This document shows positions 9,796 through 18,865 of a stretch of DNA of 64,000 bases, one piece after another. Below the pieces are notes generated by a model that saw nothing but the letters and a program-made list of their open reading frames with translations, was not told where the DNA came from and made no database searches. Within the stretch, counting starts at the first letter, position 1. Each line of letters starts with the position of its first letter. The position numbers were made by a program, and so were the translations under genes. The stretch spans positions 2,542,001 through 2,606,000 of the forward strand of contig NZ_CP109327.1 in assembly GCF_035918155.1 (NCBI RefSeq), written 5' to 3'. The DNA is from Streptomyces sp. NBC_01591. GTDB taxonomy: Bacteria > Actinomycetota > Actinomycetes > Streptomycetales > Streptomycetaceae.

Positions 9796-10431
9796 ATGAG
9801 CACCGAGCCGACCCAGCCGTCCCTCACCGAGCGCCGCAAGGCCGCGACTCAGCTGGACATCGCGCGCGCCGCGGCCTCGCTCTTCGCCGAGCGGGGGCCC
9901 GACGGCACCACGGCGGAGGACATCGCCGGCCGGGCAGGCGTGGCGCTGCGCACCTTCTACCGCTACTTCCGCTCCAAGCAGGACGCGGTGGGCCCGCTGC
10001 TCTCCGGCGGCGCCGAGCGCTGGCGGGCGCTGCTGGAAGCGGCCGAGCCCGGGGCCCCGCTCGCCGGGGCCCTGGAGCAGGCGGTCACCGAGGCGCTCCG
10101 GGTGCCGGGCGCGGACGGCGCCGAGCAGCTCGGCTGGACGCGCGGGCTGCTGCGGGCCGCGGCGGACGACCCGGCGCTGCGCGCCGTCTGGTACCGGGTC
10201 AATCAGGATTCGGAGGAGCGGCTGCTCCCGGTGCTGACCCGACTGGCGGGCGACGGGGCCGACCCGCTGGAGGTCCGGCTCGCCGCGGCCGCCGCCACGG
10301 ACGCGGTCCGTGTCGCGCTGGAGGCCTGGGCGGAGACGGACGCGCCGACGGCCGGGCCCGGCTCACCCGCCGATCTGGCGGTGCGCTGCCTGCACGAACT
10401 CATGGGCGGCATGCGGCTGCTCAAGGACTGA
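9796..10431 (+). CDS. TetR-family transcriptional regulator
   Basis: The product (211 aa) has a standard TetR N-terminal HTH: ATQLDIARAAASLFAERG, TTAEDIAGRAGVALRTFYRYF and KQDAV. The C-terminal ligand domain is Ala/Leu-rich and not diagnostic. The start at ATG 9796 places the HTH about 15 residues in, as usual; the reading frame is open far upstream, but only as antisense of the SDR gene. The divergent SDR gene and the inverted repeat between them suggest a local repressor with a small-molecule ligand. Confidence 0.9.
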   Translation: MSTEPTQPSLTERRKAATQLDIARAAASLFAERGPDGTTAEDIAGRAGVALRTFYRYFRSKQDAVGPLLSGGAERWRALLEAAEPGAPLAGALEQAVTEALRVPGADGAEQLGWTRGLLRAAADDPALRAVWYRVNQDSEERLLPVLTRLAGDGADPLEVRLAAAAATDAVRVALEAWAETDAPTAGPGSPADLAVRCLHELMGGMRLLKD

Positions 10432-10442
10432 GCGACGGACGA

Positions 10443-10477
10443 GGACCTGTCCGCCCCTGATCCGCCGGGCAGGCCCC
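10443..10477. repeat. Dispersed hairpin repeat, copy 2 (likely bidirectional terminator)
   Basis: CCTGTCCG (10446-10453) pairs with CGGGCAGG (10466-10473), with one wobble. The sequence is nearly the same as the hairpin at 3571-3600. It lies between the convergent ends of the TetR and GNAT genes. Confidence 0.55.
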
Positions 10478-10482
10478 AGGGG

Positions 10483-11001
10483 TCACGGGGCGAGCGAGCG
10501 GCCCATCATCACGTCGTCGACGTAACGCCCGTTCAGGAAGAACTCACCGGGCAGCACTCCCTCGACGACGAACCCCTCCGACTCGTACAGGGCGCGCGCG
10601 GGCGCGTTGGGCCCGAGCACCCGCAGGGTCATCCGGTTCGCCCCGTCGCCGCGCGCCGCCGCGAAGGCGGCCCGCAGCAGGGCCCTGGCGACACCGCGGC
10701 CGCGCGCCCAGTCGGCCACGGCGAGGCCCTGTATCTGCCGGACATGCGTGTTGCAGGCCAGCGGGGTCGGCGGGACCAGCCTGGTGTACCCGGCCAGGCG
10801 CAGCTCGCCCGTGTCGTCCCGCTCCTCGGCCACCAGGAAGTCCTCGGGCCGGTGGTGTTCGTCGAAGAACGGCGCGTACGGCGGCTGCGGCCTGGGCATC
10901 ACGGCGTGCAGCGTCGACCAGGTGGCGCGGTCGAGTTCACCGAGAGCGGCTTCGTCGGAGGGGGTGGCGGGGCGGATGGAGTGCGCGTGGATCTCGGGCA
11001 T
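10483..11001 (-). CDS. GNAT-family N-acetyltransferase
   Basis: A single acetyltransferase domain of 172 residues. The acetyl-CoA-binding motif A is visible as GLAVADWARGRGVARALLRAAF, followed by MTLRVLGPNAPARALYESEGF and a C-terminal GEFFLNGRYVDDVMMGRSL. The substrate is unknown. The start is uncertain: ATG 11001 is used here, and GTG 11010 would add three residues; neither has a clear ribosome site. It is convergent with the TetR gene and divergent from the epimerase gene. Confidence 0.85.
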   Translation of the reverse strand: MPEIHAHSIRPATPSDEAALGELDRATWSTLHAVMPRPQPPYAPFFDEHHRPEDFLVAEERDDTGELRLAGYTRLVPPTPLACNTHVRQIQGLAVADWARGRGVARALLRAAFAAARGDGANRMTLRVLGPNAPARALYESEGFVVEGVLPGEFFLNGRYVDDVMMGRSLAP

Positions 11002-11126
11002 GCGCGTCACTGTGCCACGGCGCCCCTTCTCCGGTCAGCCCCGTTTCGCCACCCGGCACACACACCGATAACTCCAACGGGCCCGGCAGGTGGGCCCGTC
11101 GGGGCCGCTGGGGCAGGATGGACCCC

Positions 11127-12026
11127 ATGCTGCACTCCCGTATCGCTGTCACCGGAGCATCCGGACTCATCGGAGCGGCGCTGGTGCGCTCGCTGCGGGC
11201 CGACGGGCACGAGGTGGTACGCCTCGTGCGGCACCCGGCGCGGGCCGGCGACGAGGTGGAGTGGGACCCCAGGCGCGGGTACGTCGACGTGGCGGGCCTG
11301 GTGGGCTGCGACGCCGTCGTCCATCTCGCCGGGGCCGGGGTCGGCGACCACCGCTGGACAGCCGCGTACAAGCAGGAGATCCGGGACAGCCGGGTGCTCG
11401 GTACCGCGGCAGTCGCGGAGGCGATCGCCTCGCTGGACGTACCGCCGAAGGTGCTGCTGTCCGGGTCGGCGATCGGCTACTACGGCGACACCGGGGACCG
11501 CGCCGTCGACGAGAGCGCCCCGGCCGGTGAGGGCTTCCTGCCGTCCGTCTGCGTGGAGTGGGAGGCGGCCACGGCCGCCGCCCAGGAGGCGGGCGTACGG
11601 ACGGTGCACGCGCGCACCGGTCTGGTCGTCGGCCGCGAGGGCGGCGCCTGGGGCCGGCTCTTCCCGCTGTTCCGGGCGGGGCTGGGCGGCCGGCTGGGCA
11701 ACGGGCGCCAGTACTGGAGCTTCATCGCGCTGCACGACGAGGTCGCGGCGCTGCGCCACGTCCTGGACACGGAGTCGCTGTCGGGCCCGGTGAACCTGAC
11801 CGGACCCGACCCCGTCACCAACAGCGAGGTGACGGCCGCGATGGGGCGGGTGCTGCACCGCCCCACGCTCTTCACGGCTCCGGCACCGGCCCTGCGGATC
11901 GTCCTGGGGGACTTCGCGGAGGACGTGCTGGCCAGCCAGCGGGTGCTGCCGGGTCAGTTGCTGGACTCGGGCTTCGTGTTCGCCTTCCCGGGAATCGACG
12001 CGGCGATCCGCGCGGCACTGCGCTGA
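11127..12026 (+). CDS. TIGR01777-family NAD(P)-dependent epimerase/sugar-nucleotide-like protein
   Basis: The product (299 aa) is an extended-SDR fold protein of the YfcH/SulA-like TIGR01777 family. It starts with GASGLIG, has the family's VHLAGAGVGDHRW, an SGSAIGYYGDTG segment, and a DUF1731-like C-terminus (LFTAPAPALRIVLGDFAEDV, VLPGQLLDSGFVF). Members are widespread and poorly characterised; a nucleotide-sugar epimerase activity is only inferred from the fold. ATG 11118 lies nine bases upstream in frame and is an alternative start. It is monocistronic, with a hairpin at 12041-12066 after it. Confidence 0.88.
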   Translation: MLHSRIAVTGASGLIGAALVRSLRADGHEVVRLVRHPARAGDEVEWDPRRGYVDVAGLVGCDAVVHLAGAGVGDHRWTAAYKQEIRDSRVLGTAAVAEAIASLDVPPKVLLSGSAIGYYGDTGDRAVDESAPAGEGFLPSVCVEWEAATAAAQEAGVRTVHARTGLVVGREGGAWGRLFPLFRAGLGGRLGNGRQYWSFIALHDEVAALRHVLDTESLSGPVNLTGPDPVTNSEVTAAMGRVLHRPTLFTAPAPALRIVLGDFAEDVLASQRVLPGQLLDSGFVFAFPGIDAAIRAALR

Positions 12027-12040
12027 GCCCTGCACCGGCC

Positions 12041-12066
12041 GGGGCGCCCTGCCTGCAAGGCGCCCC
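12041..12066 (+). terminator. Hairpin after the epimerase gene
   Basis: GGGGCGCC and GGCGCCCC form an 8-bp perfect stem around a 10-nt loop, 14 nt after the stop codon. Confidence 0.55.
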
Positions 12067-12231
12067 CTCCGCGGAATCGGACGGACATGCGACCCCGTGC
12101 AACGGTGCCCCGGGTGCGCGCGACTGCGTCTTCGTCGGCCGCCCTCCTAGCCTCCTTGCGAACTCGGGCATTCCGGGGGCCTGTTGGGGGCAAAACCCTC
12201 CCAGCAGTTGCGCCGACTCGGGGAGGGGCAC

Positions 12232-13539
12232 GTGCTCAGCACGGCACACCACGCGGACGTCGTCATCATCGGGGCCGGGATCGCCGGCCTGTCAGCAGCC
12301 CAGCGATTGACCAGCGCAGGGGTAAGTGTCAGCGTCCTGGAGGCCGGCCCCCGGGTCGGCGGCCGGATGACCACCGCCGACCTGGACGGCTTCCGGCTCG
12401 ACCACCTCGGCCCGCTCCTCAGCACCTCCTACCCGGCTCTGCGCACGACGCCGGGTCTCGAAGGGCTGGTGCTGCGCAACTTCGCCCCGGGGGTCCTCGT
12501 CCACAGTGAGGGCCGTCAGTACCGGACCGGCGATGTACGGGGCGCGCGGGGCGCATTCAAGGCGGCGCGCGCCCTCGCAAGCGCCCCCCGGCCACCGATG
12601 GGCGGGCCTATCGACCAGGCCCGGCTGGCCGCCGCCCTGTCCCGGCTCGCCGCCACCCCGTCCGCCCGCATCCTGGCCCGGCCCGAACAGACCGCGCTCG
12701 CCGCCCTGTCCCACCGCGGCCTGCCCTCCCGTACGGTCAACGGCTTCCTCCGCCCGCTGCTCTCCGCGCTGCTCAGCGACCCCGGGCTCAGCACGTCCAG
12801 CCGATGCGCCGACCTCGCCCTGCGCGGCTATGCGCGCGGCAGGCTGTGCGTGCCCGCGGGCGGCGCGGCGACGCTGCCCGAACTGCTCGCGGCCGCACTG
12901 CCGCCCGGCACCGTGCGCACGGGGGTGCATGTCACGGCTGCCGACATCACCTCGGTCCGCACCAAGGAGCACGGCGAACTGGGCTGCCGTTCCCTGCTGT
13001 TGGCGACCGGCGCAGGTGCCGCCGCCGAACTGCTGCCCGGTCTGCGGGTGCCGTCCTTCCACCCCGTGACGGTCCTTCACCACACCGCCCCCGCTCCCCC
13101 GCCGGCCGGCGCCGCGCTGCTGCTGGACGCCGACCGCTCGGGCCCGGTCTCGCACACCGCGGTGATGAGCGCGGTCGACCCCTCGCGCGCCCCGCACGGC
13201 CGTACGCTGATCAGCTCGACTGTGCTCGGCACCCCGCCGCCCGATCTGGACCGCGCGGTCCGCACCCATCTGGCCGCGCTGTACGGCACCTCCACCGACG
13301 ACTGGGAGCTGCTGGCCGCCCACCACGACCCCGAGGCGGTCCCCGCGATGCCGGCCCCGCACGATCCGTGCCGCCCGGTGCGGCTGCTGGCCGGCCTGTA
13401 CGTGTGCGGCGACCACCGCGACACCAGCACGGTCCAGGGCGCCCTGTTCTCGGGCCGCCGTGCGGCCGAGGCGATCCTCACCGACCTGGGTGTACGGCCG
13501 GGGAGCGGAAACGGGACGGCGCTGCCCGAGGCGGCGTAG
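12232..13539 (+). CDS. FAD-dependent oxidoreductase (amine-oxidase/protoporphyrinogen-oxidase-like)
   Basis: A 435-residue flavoprotein. The N-terminus has a Rossmann FAD motif (VVIIGAGIAGLSAA) followed by the EAGPRVGGRMTT segment typical of the flavin amine oxidase superfamily. The C-terminus has the second FAD contact, YVCGDHRDTSTVQGALFSGR. GTG 12232 is chosen because GGGAGG (12221-12226) lies 5 nt before it, and the Rossmann strand begins nine residues in. The substrate is unknown; related proteins include carotenoid desaturase-like and protoporphyrinogen oxidase-like enzymes, and no adjacent gene helps. It is convergent with the large regulator gene that follows. Confidence 0.85.
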   Translation: MLSTAHHADVVIIGAGIAGLSAAQRLTSAGVSVSVLEAGPRVGGRMTTADLDGFRLDHLGPLLSTSYPALRTTPGLEGLVLRNFAPGVLVHSEGRQYRTGDVRGARGAFKAARALASAPRPPMGGPIDQARLAAALSRLAATPSARILARPEQTALAALSHRGLPSRTVNGFLRPLLSALLSDPGLSTSSRCADLALRGYARGRLCVPAGGAATLPELLAAALPPGTVRTGVHVTAADITSVRTKEHGELGCRSLLLATGAGAAAELLPGLRVPSFHPVTVLHHTAPAPPPAGAALLLDADRSGPVSHTAVMSAVDPSRAPHGRTLISSTVLGTPPPDLDRAVRTHLAALYGTSTDDWELLAAHHDPEAVPAMPAPHDPCRPVRLLAGLYVCGDHRDTSTVQGALFSGRRAAEAILTDLGVRPGSGNGTALPEAA

Positions 13540-13603
13540 GAGCTGTCCGCTGCGATGTCCGTCGCGGCGCGACGCCCGGGGCGCGCCGTCGGCCGCCCCG
13601 GAC

Positions 13604-15313
13604 TCAGCCCAGCGCGGCGACCCGGTCGCGGTAGCCCCGTGCCGCGGCGGCGTCCCGGTACGGCTCCAGGCGCCGCTCGAAGTCGCGCACGTACTCCGTC
13701 GCCCGCACCGATCGCATCTCCGCGGCCTGCTGGGCGGCCTCGGCGCCGAGCGCGCACGCCTGGTCGAGCTCGCCGAGCCCGAGCCGGGCGCAGGCCAGCA
13801 CCACCCGGCAGAACAGCCGGCTGCGGGCGTACGCCGGGGAGCGCAGCTGGAGGGAGCGCTCCGCGTACTGCGCCGCGGCCCGGTACTGCTGCAGGTCCCG
13901 GTGGCAGTGCCCGAACTCGTCGGCGAGCTGGGCCTCGTCGAAGTACCGCGCCCAGTGCGGCACCTCGTCCCCGGGCCGGGCGATCTCCAGCGCGCGTTCC
14001 GCCCGCGCCAGCGAGGTGGTGCAGGGCCTGGCCTCGCCGAGCACCCCGTGGCCGCGTGCCTCGACGGCATGCAGCAGGGCCTGGACGACGGGCGGCGCCG
14101 ACGGGCCGATGCCCTGCTGGGCCACCCGGGCCAGCTGTACGGCTTCCCTGCCGTGGCCGAGGTAGACCGCCTGCCGGCTCATGGTGATCAGGACGTAGCT
14201 GCCGTACGCGCGGTCCCCGGCTGCCTGGGCGAGCCGCAGTGCCTGGACGAAGTACCGCTGGGCCAGGCCGTGGGCCGCGATGTCGTACGAGGTCCAGCCC
14301 GCCAGCCGGGTCAGGTCGGCGGCGGCGGAGAAGAGCCGGCGCCCGGTGGCCTCCCCGTACGTCCCGCGGAGCATGGGTTCCGTCTCGTGCTCCAGGTACC
14401 GGACGAGGGCCTGGCGGGCGTGGCCGCCGCCGTAGGCGTTGTCGAGGGTGCGGAAGAGCTCGCCGACCGAGCGCAGGGCGGCGACATCGCCGCCGCTGAC
14501 CCGCTGGCCGGGGCTGCGGTCGGACTGCCGCTGCCGGGGTACGCCGGGGGCGCCCGGCAGCCCTGTTCCCACGGGGGCCGGGGTGGCCAGAGAGCCTGGT
14601 GGCACGGACGGGCCGGAGGGCCGGGAGGGCATGGGGCCACGGGCGCCGCCGCGGCCGCCGGTGCCGTTTGCCCCCGCCCCGCTGTGCGCCCCGTACGAGC
14701 CGTGCGCTCCCGGTACTCCGCGCGCCCCGCCGGGGCCACCGGGCCGCACGGGACCACCGGCCTCGGCGACTCCCGTCGCCCCGGCTAACCTGCCGGCCCC
14801 ACCGCCCGCGTGGGCCCCTCCGGTCACGCCGTGCGCCCCCTGGGGCGAGGGCTCGCTCCCCCGCCCCACCCACTCGTCGGCCCGTCCGATCAGCCAGTCC
14901 CTGCTGGGGACGACGAGCCCGGCCGGAGTGAAGGCGATCTTGCGCAGCTCCGCATGGCTGCCCGAGTCCTTCCGCCACAGCCCGCTGACGATGTCGACCG
15001 CCTCCGCGGGTGTGGCCGCGAACTCCAGGCCCGCGTAGACCGGGGCGCATGCGTCGAGGCCCAGGTCCTGCGCGGAGAGGCGGCGCCCGAGACGCCGGGT
15101 GAAGACCTCGGCGATCAGCGCGGGGGTGGTCCCGCGGGGCTGCTGACCGCGCAGCCAGCGGGTCACGGACGTCTTGTCGTACCGCAGGTCGAGGCCGTGC
15201 TCCAGACCGAGTTGGTCCACTCTGCGGGCGAGGCCGGCGTTGGAGAAGCCGGCCTCGGTGATGAGAGAGGCGAGTCGGCGGTTGGGGGTGCGCTGCGGAG
15301 GTCGTTCCGACAT
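13604..15313 (-). CDS. HTH/TPR regulatory protein (NsdA-like)
   Basis: A 569-residue cytoplasmic protein with three parts. Residues 1-75 resemble a Xre-like HTH: RLASLITEAGFSNAGLARRV, then YDKTSVTRWLRGQQPRG. Residues of about 145-260 are Gly/Pro/Ala-rich low-complexity linker. The C-terminal half is helical, with TPR-like repeats (ALRLAQAAGDRAYGSYVLIT, HYRDLQQY-type helices). This layout is that of the Streptomyces NsdA family, pleiotropic regulators of development and antibiotic production. Whether this copy has that role is inference. It is divergent from lipB with 264 nt between them, in which I recognise no clear promoter. The Gly-rich linker is expected to vary between strains. Confidence 0.8.
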   Translation of the reverse strand: MSERPPQRTPNRRLASLITEAGFSNAGLARRVDQLGLEHGLDLRYDKTSVTRWLRGQQPRGTTPALIAEVFTRRLGRRLSAQDLGLDACAPVYAGLEFAATPAEAVDIVSGLWRKDSGSHAELRKIAFTPAGLVVPSRDWLIGRADEWVGRGSEPSPQGAHGVTGGAHAGGGAGRLAGATGVAEAGGPVRPGGPGGARGVPGAHGSYGAHSGAGANGTGGRGGARGPMPSRPSGPSVPPGSLATPAPVGTGLPGAPGVPRQRQSDRSPGQRVSGGDVAALRSVGELFRTLDNAYGGGHARQALVRYLEHETEPMLRGTYGEATGRRLFSAAADLTRLAGWTSYDIAAHGLAQRYFVQALRLAQAAGDRAYGSYVLITMSRQAVYLGHGREAVQLARVAQQGIGPSAPPVVQALLHAVEARGHGVLGEARPCTTSLARAERALEIARPGDEVPHWARYFDEAQLADEFGHCHRDLQQYRAAAQYAERSLQLRSPAYARSRLFCRVVLACARLGLGELDQACALGAEAAQQAAEMRSVRATEYVRDFERRLEPYRDAAAARGYRDRVAALG

Positions 15314-15577
15314 CAGCTGTACGGTCTCCTGCCTTCGTGGCCGGGCGGGCAGCCCTTATGGAACGGCGTGAATTTAGCGGCCTCCGCAGCGGTCACAGCC
15401 ACGTTCGCTTCGCTTTCATCCGATCGTGTGAGGATTGAGGTTGGCGCTGACGGGAAGACCTGCCGGGCCACCGTCCGAGGGCCGGTCGTACAGTGGCCCG
15501 GGGCGTGATTTCAGTGCATGGTGACGTGGCTCCGGGCACCCCCGGCTCCCGGCACCGCGAGTAGGAAGGCATCTGTC

Positions 15578-16390
15578 GTGGCTGAGCTTCGGTTCGTCCG
15601 GCTGGGATTCGGCGGGGAAGCCGTCGACTACCAGGAGGCCTGGCAGAAGCAGCGCGAGGTGCACGCGGCCAGATTCGAGGACACCGTCCCGGACACCTGT
15701 CTGCTGCTGGAACACCCGCCCGTCTACACGGCCGGGCGGCGCACGACCGACAGCGAGCGCCCACTGGACGGCACTCCCGTCATCGACGTGGACCGCGGCG
15801 GCAAGATCACCTGGCACGGTCCCGGTCAGCTGGTCGGCTACCCGATCCAGAAGCTGCCCCGCCCGGTGGACGTCGTCGCGCACGTCCGCCGGCTGGAGGA
15901 CGCGCTGATCCGTACCGCCACCGAGTTCGGCGTGGAGACCTCCCGGGTCGAGGGCCGCAGCGGCGTCTGGGTGCTGGGTGACCCGGTCGAGGACCGCCCG
16001 GCGATCGGCGGACTCTCCCTGGACTTCGACCCGCGGCTGCAGGACGAGGAGTTCGACGCCCGGCTGAACGGCCCCGAGTACGCCCCGTCCAACGCCGGCC
16101 AGCGCCGCGAGGACCGCAAGCTGGCGGCGATCGGCATCCGGGTGGCCAAGGGCGTGACCATGCACGGCTTCTCCTTCAACGTGAACCCGGACAACACCTG
16201 GTTCGACCGGATCGTGCCGTGCGGCATCCGGGACGCGGGCGTCACCTCACTGGCGTACGAGCTCGGCCGCGACATCACCATCGCGGACGTGCTCCCGGTC
16301 ATCGAGGAGCACCTCAGGGACGTCCTGGAGAACGCCGAGCTCGCCCCGCGCACCATCGAGCGCACGGACGATGCCGTGGCCACGGCATGA
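15578..16390 (+). CDS. lipB: Octanoyltransferase LipB
   Basis: LipB transfers octanoate from acyl carrier protein to the lipoyl domains of E2 and H proteins. The 270-residue product has the signature [16 protein letters not shown] (H80), the catalytic lysine K181 in [10 protein letters not shown], and the nucleophile C215 in [15 protein letters not shown] 15578 follows AGGAAGG (15563-15569) by 8 nt; upstream in-frame codons are rejected as non-coding. Its product is the substrate of LipA, encoded next, and its protein targets include the E2 at 1.7 kb. All catalytic residues are present. Confidence 0.97.
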   Translation: MAELRFVRLGFGGEAVDYQEAWQKQREVHAARFEDTVPDTCLLLEHPPVYTAGRRTTDSERPLDGTPVIDVDRGGKITWHGPGQLVGYPIQKLPRPVDVVAHVRRLEDALIRTATEFGVETSRVEGRSGVWVLGDPVEDRPAIGGLSLDFDPRLQDEEFDARLNGPEYAPSNAGQRREDRKLAAIGIRVAKGVTMHGFSFNVNPDNTWFDRIVPCGIRDAGVTSLAYELGRDITIADVLPVIEEHLRDVLENAELAPRTIERTDDAVATA

Positions 16391-16522
16391 CGCTCGGAGC
16401 ACCCCTCCGGGAATAGGCCCTGCCGGCCACAGGTTGGCCACACGTAAAGCCGTTTGAACCACGGGCGTACCCTGGTGTTCGCCGAAGAATCCAATGCAGT
16501 GAAAGCAAAGGGGAGTGCCGGA

Positions 16523-17488
16523 GTGTCCGCTGTCGCACCCGACGGGCGCAAGATGCTGCGCCTTGAGGTCCGGAACAGCCAGACCCCCATCGAGCGCAAG
16601 CCCGAGTGGATCAAGACCCGGGCGAAGATGGGCCCCGAGTACAACCGGCTGCAGAAACTCGTGAAGAGCGAGGGTCTGCACACGGTGTGCCAGGAGGCCG
16701 GCTGCCCCAACATCTTCGAGTGCTGGGAGGACCGCGAGGCCACCTTCCTCATCGGTGGTGACCAATGCACCCGGCGCTGTGACTTCTGCCAGATCGACAC
16801 CGGCAAGCCGCAGGCGCTGGACCTGGACGAGCCCCGCCGTGTCGGTGAGTCCGTCGTCACGATGGACCTGAACTACGCCACCATCACCGGCGTCGCACGC
16901 GACGACCTGGAGGACGGCGGTGCCTGGCTGTACGCGGAGACCGTGCGCCAGATCCACGCGCTGACCGCGGAGCGGGAGGCCGGCCGCACCAAGGTCGAGC
17001 TGCTGATCCCCGACTTCAACGCGGAGCCCGAGCAGCTCGCCGAGGTCTTCTCCTCGCGCCCCGAGGTGCTGGCGCACAACGTCGAGACGGTGCCGCGGAT
17101 CTTCAAGCGGATCCGCCCCGGCTTCCGTTACGAGCGCTCCCTGGAGGTCATCACGCGGGCCCGCGAGGCCGGTCTGGTGACCAAGTCCAACCTGATCCTC
17201 GGCATGGGCGAGACCCGTGAGGAAGTCAGCGAGGCACTCCAGGACCTGTACGACGCGGGTTGCGAACTCATCACGATCACGCAGTACCTGCGGCCGTCCG
17301 TGCGCCACCACCCGGTCGAGCGCTGGGTGAAGCCGCAGGAGTTCGTGGAGCTGAAGGACGAGGCCGACGAGATCGGCTACTCCGGCGTCATGTCCGGGCC
17401 GCTGGTCCGTTCCTCGTACCGCGCGGGCCGTCTTTTCCAGCAGGCGATCGAGCGTCGCGGCGCGGTCGCCGCGGCGCCCACCGTGTGA
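16523..17488 (+). CDS. lipA: Lipoyl synthase LipA
   Basis: A radical-SAM enzyme of 321 residues that inserts two sulfurs into octanoyl groups. Both iron-sulfur clusters are visible: the auxiliary cluster cysteines C56, C61 and C67, and the SAM cluster C82-x3-C86-x2-C89 (CTRRCDFC). The GTG 16523 start follows GGGGAG (16510-16515) by 7 nt. Upstream in-frame ATGs would add about 23 non-homologous residues. The gene lies 132 nt after lipB and is probably partly co-transcribed with it. A 17-bp hairpin follows it. Confidence 0.97.
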   Translation: MSAVAPDGRKMLRLEVRNSQTPIERKPEWIKTRAKMGPEYNRLQKLVKSEGLHTVCQEAGCPNIFECWEDREATFLIGGDQCTRRCDFCQIDTGKPQALDLDEPRRVGESVVTMDLNYATITGVARDDLEDGGAWLYAETVRQIHALTAEREAGRTKVELLIPDFNAEPEQLAEVFSSRPEVLAHNVETVPRIFKRIRPGFRYERSLEVITRAREAGLVTKSNLILGMGETREEVSEALQDLYDAGCELITITQYLRPSVRHHPVERWVKPQEFVELKDEADEIGYSGVMSGPLVRSSYRAGRLFQQAIERRGAVAAAPTV

Positions 17489-17528
17489 ATCCGAGCACAA
17501 GAAGCTACCGATCGGTAATAGATGATTT

Positions 17529-17580
17529 CGAAGCGGCCCGTACGCTCCCCGCAGGTCGGGGGCGCGTACGGGCCGCTTCG
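17529..17580 (+). terminator. Terminator after lipA
   Basis: A 17-bp perfect stem (17529-17545 with 17564-17580) has an 18-nt loop that itself can pair (CCCC with GGGG). It lies 41 nt past the lipA stop. Confidence 0.8.
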
Positions 17581-17616
17581 ACGTGCGCGGCGCCCATATC
17601 AAGGTTTCATTGGTGT

Positions 17617-17645
17617 TTGACCGACCGGTCATGCGCTGGTAACAC
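17617..17645 (+). promoter_or_regulatory. Candidate promoter for the 66-aa gene
   Basis: TTGACC (17617-17622), a 17-nt spacer and TAACAC (17640-17645) resemble a vegetative promoter. The embedded TGACC-n4-GGTCA repeat could bind a regulator. The -10 match is weak. Confidence 0.35.
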
Positions 17646-17830
17646 CGAGCAGTGACGCTGGGTGCACACGACGTGGTGGCCGGCAGCAGCCGTCCGGGCC
17701 GCTGCCGCCCCCGCGCCCCGCATCCCAGCGCCCGCCGCCCACTTTGCGCAACGCAGTCCCGGGCAGTTCGGCCCGGGCAGCTGAGTCCACGCAACTCAGT
17801 CCGCACATCCGCTCCGAGGAGATTTCCACG

Positions 17831-18031
17831 ATGCAGGCCGTGCCGGTACGTGCCACAGCCATTCCTTCCGTCACCGACGCCCTCCGTGCCGTCGAGTCGC
17901 TGTTCCTGGGCAGCGGCCAGCGCACCGCCCGTCGCAACGCCTGGACCGCCGTCCTGGAGGACCGGCGCCGGGCCAAGGACAGGGTCGAGGCCGAGTACGT
18001 ACTGGAGGCCGCGGCCGTTCACCATTCCTAG
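17831..18031 (+). CDS. Small conserved-looking hypothetical protein
   Basis: A 66-residue basic, probably cytoplasmic protein with no known domain. It begins MQAVPVRATAIPSVTDALRA and contains a charged helix (RRNAWTAVLEDRRRAKDRVE). The start at ATG 17831 follows GAGGAGA (17816-17822) by 8 nt, a strong ribosome site, and codon usage is Streptomyces-like. It is 19 nt upstream of the DUF4191 gene in the same orientation, so the two are likely co-transcribed. I cannot assign a function. Confidence 0.7.
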   Translation: MQAVPVRATAIPSVTDALRAVESLFLGSGQRTARRNAWTAVLEDRRRAKDRVEAEYVLEAAAVHHS

Positions 18032-18050
18032 GCCACGTAAACTTCTGTAC

Positions 18051-18758
18051 ATGGCGAGGAAGTCAAACACTGAAGGCGCGGACAGCGCCGAGAACGCGGG
18101 GCGACTCAAGCAGATCGCCCTGACCTACAAGATGGCCAGGCGGTCCGACCCGAAGGTCGGTCTTGTCGTCGCGGGCGTGGGAATTGTCACCTTCGGTGTC
18201 CTCCTCGGGGTCGGCTTCCTGATCGACCACCCGGTCTATCTGGGCATCCTGGGCTTCGTGCTGGCCCTCCTCGCGATGGCCATCGTCTTCGGACGGCGTG
18301 CCGAGCGTGCCGCCTTCGGGCAGATGGAGGGGCAGCCGGGCGCCGCGGCGGCGGTGCTGGACCGTGTGGGCCGCGGCTGGACGACGACGCCCGCGGTCGC
18401 GATGAACCGCAGCCAGGACGTCGTCCACCGCGCCGTGGGCAAGGCGGGCATCGTGCTGGTCGGCGAGGGCAACGCGAACCGGGTGAAGCTGCTGCTCGCG
18501 GCCGAGAAGAAGAAGATGGCGCGCATCCTGGTCGACGTACCGGTGCACGACATCATCGTCGGCAACGACGAGGGCCAGGTGCCGCTCAAGAAGGTGCGCA
18601 CCAAGATGCTGAAGCTGCCGCGCGTCCTCACCGGCCCGCAGGTGACGGCCGCCAACGACCGGCTGCGCGCGATGGGTGACCTGATGAGCAACATGCCGCT
18701 GCCCAAGGGCCCCATGCCGAAGGGCATGCGGATGCCGCGCGGCGGAAAGATGCGCTGA
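18051..18758 (+). CDS. DUF4191 membrane protein
   Basis: The 235-residue product has a charged N-terminus, two close transmembrane helices (residues about 35-58 and 62-82, PKVGLVVAGVGIVTFGVLLG and GILGFVLALLAMAIVFG), and a basic cytoplasmic domain ending in Met/Pro/Lys-rich repeats (LPKGPMPKGMRMPRGGKMR). This matches the actinobacterial DUF4191 family, which is regularly found next to lipA; its function is not known. The start at ATG 18051 begins the typical MARKSNTE. A 23-bp terminator follows immediately. Confidence 0.88.
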   Translation: MARKSNTEGADSAENAGRLKQIALTYKMARRSDPKVGLVVAGVGIVTFGVLLGVGFLIDHPVYLGILGFVLALLAMAIVFGRRAERAAFGQMEGQPGAAAAVLDRVGRGWTTTPAVAMNRSQDVVHRAVGKAGIVLVGEGNANRVKLLLAAEKKKMARILVDVPVHDIIVGNDEGQVPLKKVRTKMLKLPRVLTGPQVTAANDRLRAMGDLMSNMPLPKGPMPKGMRMPRGGKMR

Positions 18759-18767
18759 CGCCGGATG

Positions 18768-18818
18768 TACGAAGAGGCGGGGCCCGAACCGATCCGGTTC
18801 GGGCCCCGCCTCTTCGTA
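18768..18818. terminator. 23-bp bidirectional terminator
   Basis: A perfect 23-bp stem with a 5-nt loop (gatcc) lies between the convergent DUF4191 and RDD genes. The stem contains CTTCGTA, which recurs twice just downstream (18829-18855), suggesting partial copying of the hairpin arm. Confidence 0.85.
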
Positions 18819-18865
18819 TGCCTTGCCTCTTCGTACGTCTTGCTCTTCGTACGTTCCGCTTCGCC

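Larger units (their letters stand above)
17489..17830. other. 342-nt non-coding interval with terminator and candidate promoter
   Basis: It holds the lipA terminator (17529-17580), a candidate promoter (17617-17645) and a GC-rich leader for the next small gene. No tRNA or further ORF with convincing codon bias was seen. Confidence 0.6.

Noticed and set aside
13077..15050. 657-codon open frame overlapping the HTH/TPR regulator
   Set aside because: It is a shadow of the annotated 569-residue regulator in another frame; amino acid make-up is Arg/Gly-dominated with no domain.
17629..17976. 115-codon minus-strand frame near the 66-aa gene
   Set aside because: No ribosome site and opposite to a small gene with a strong one; likely shadow.
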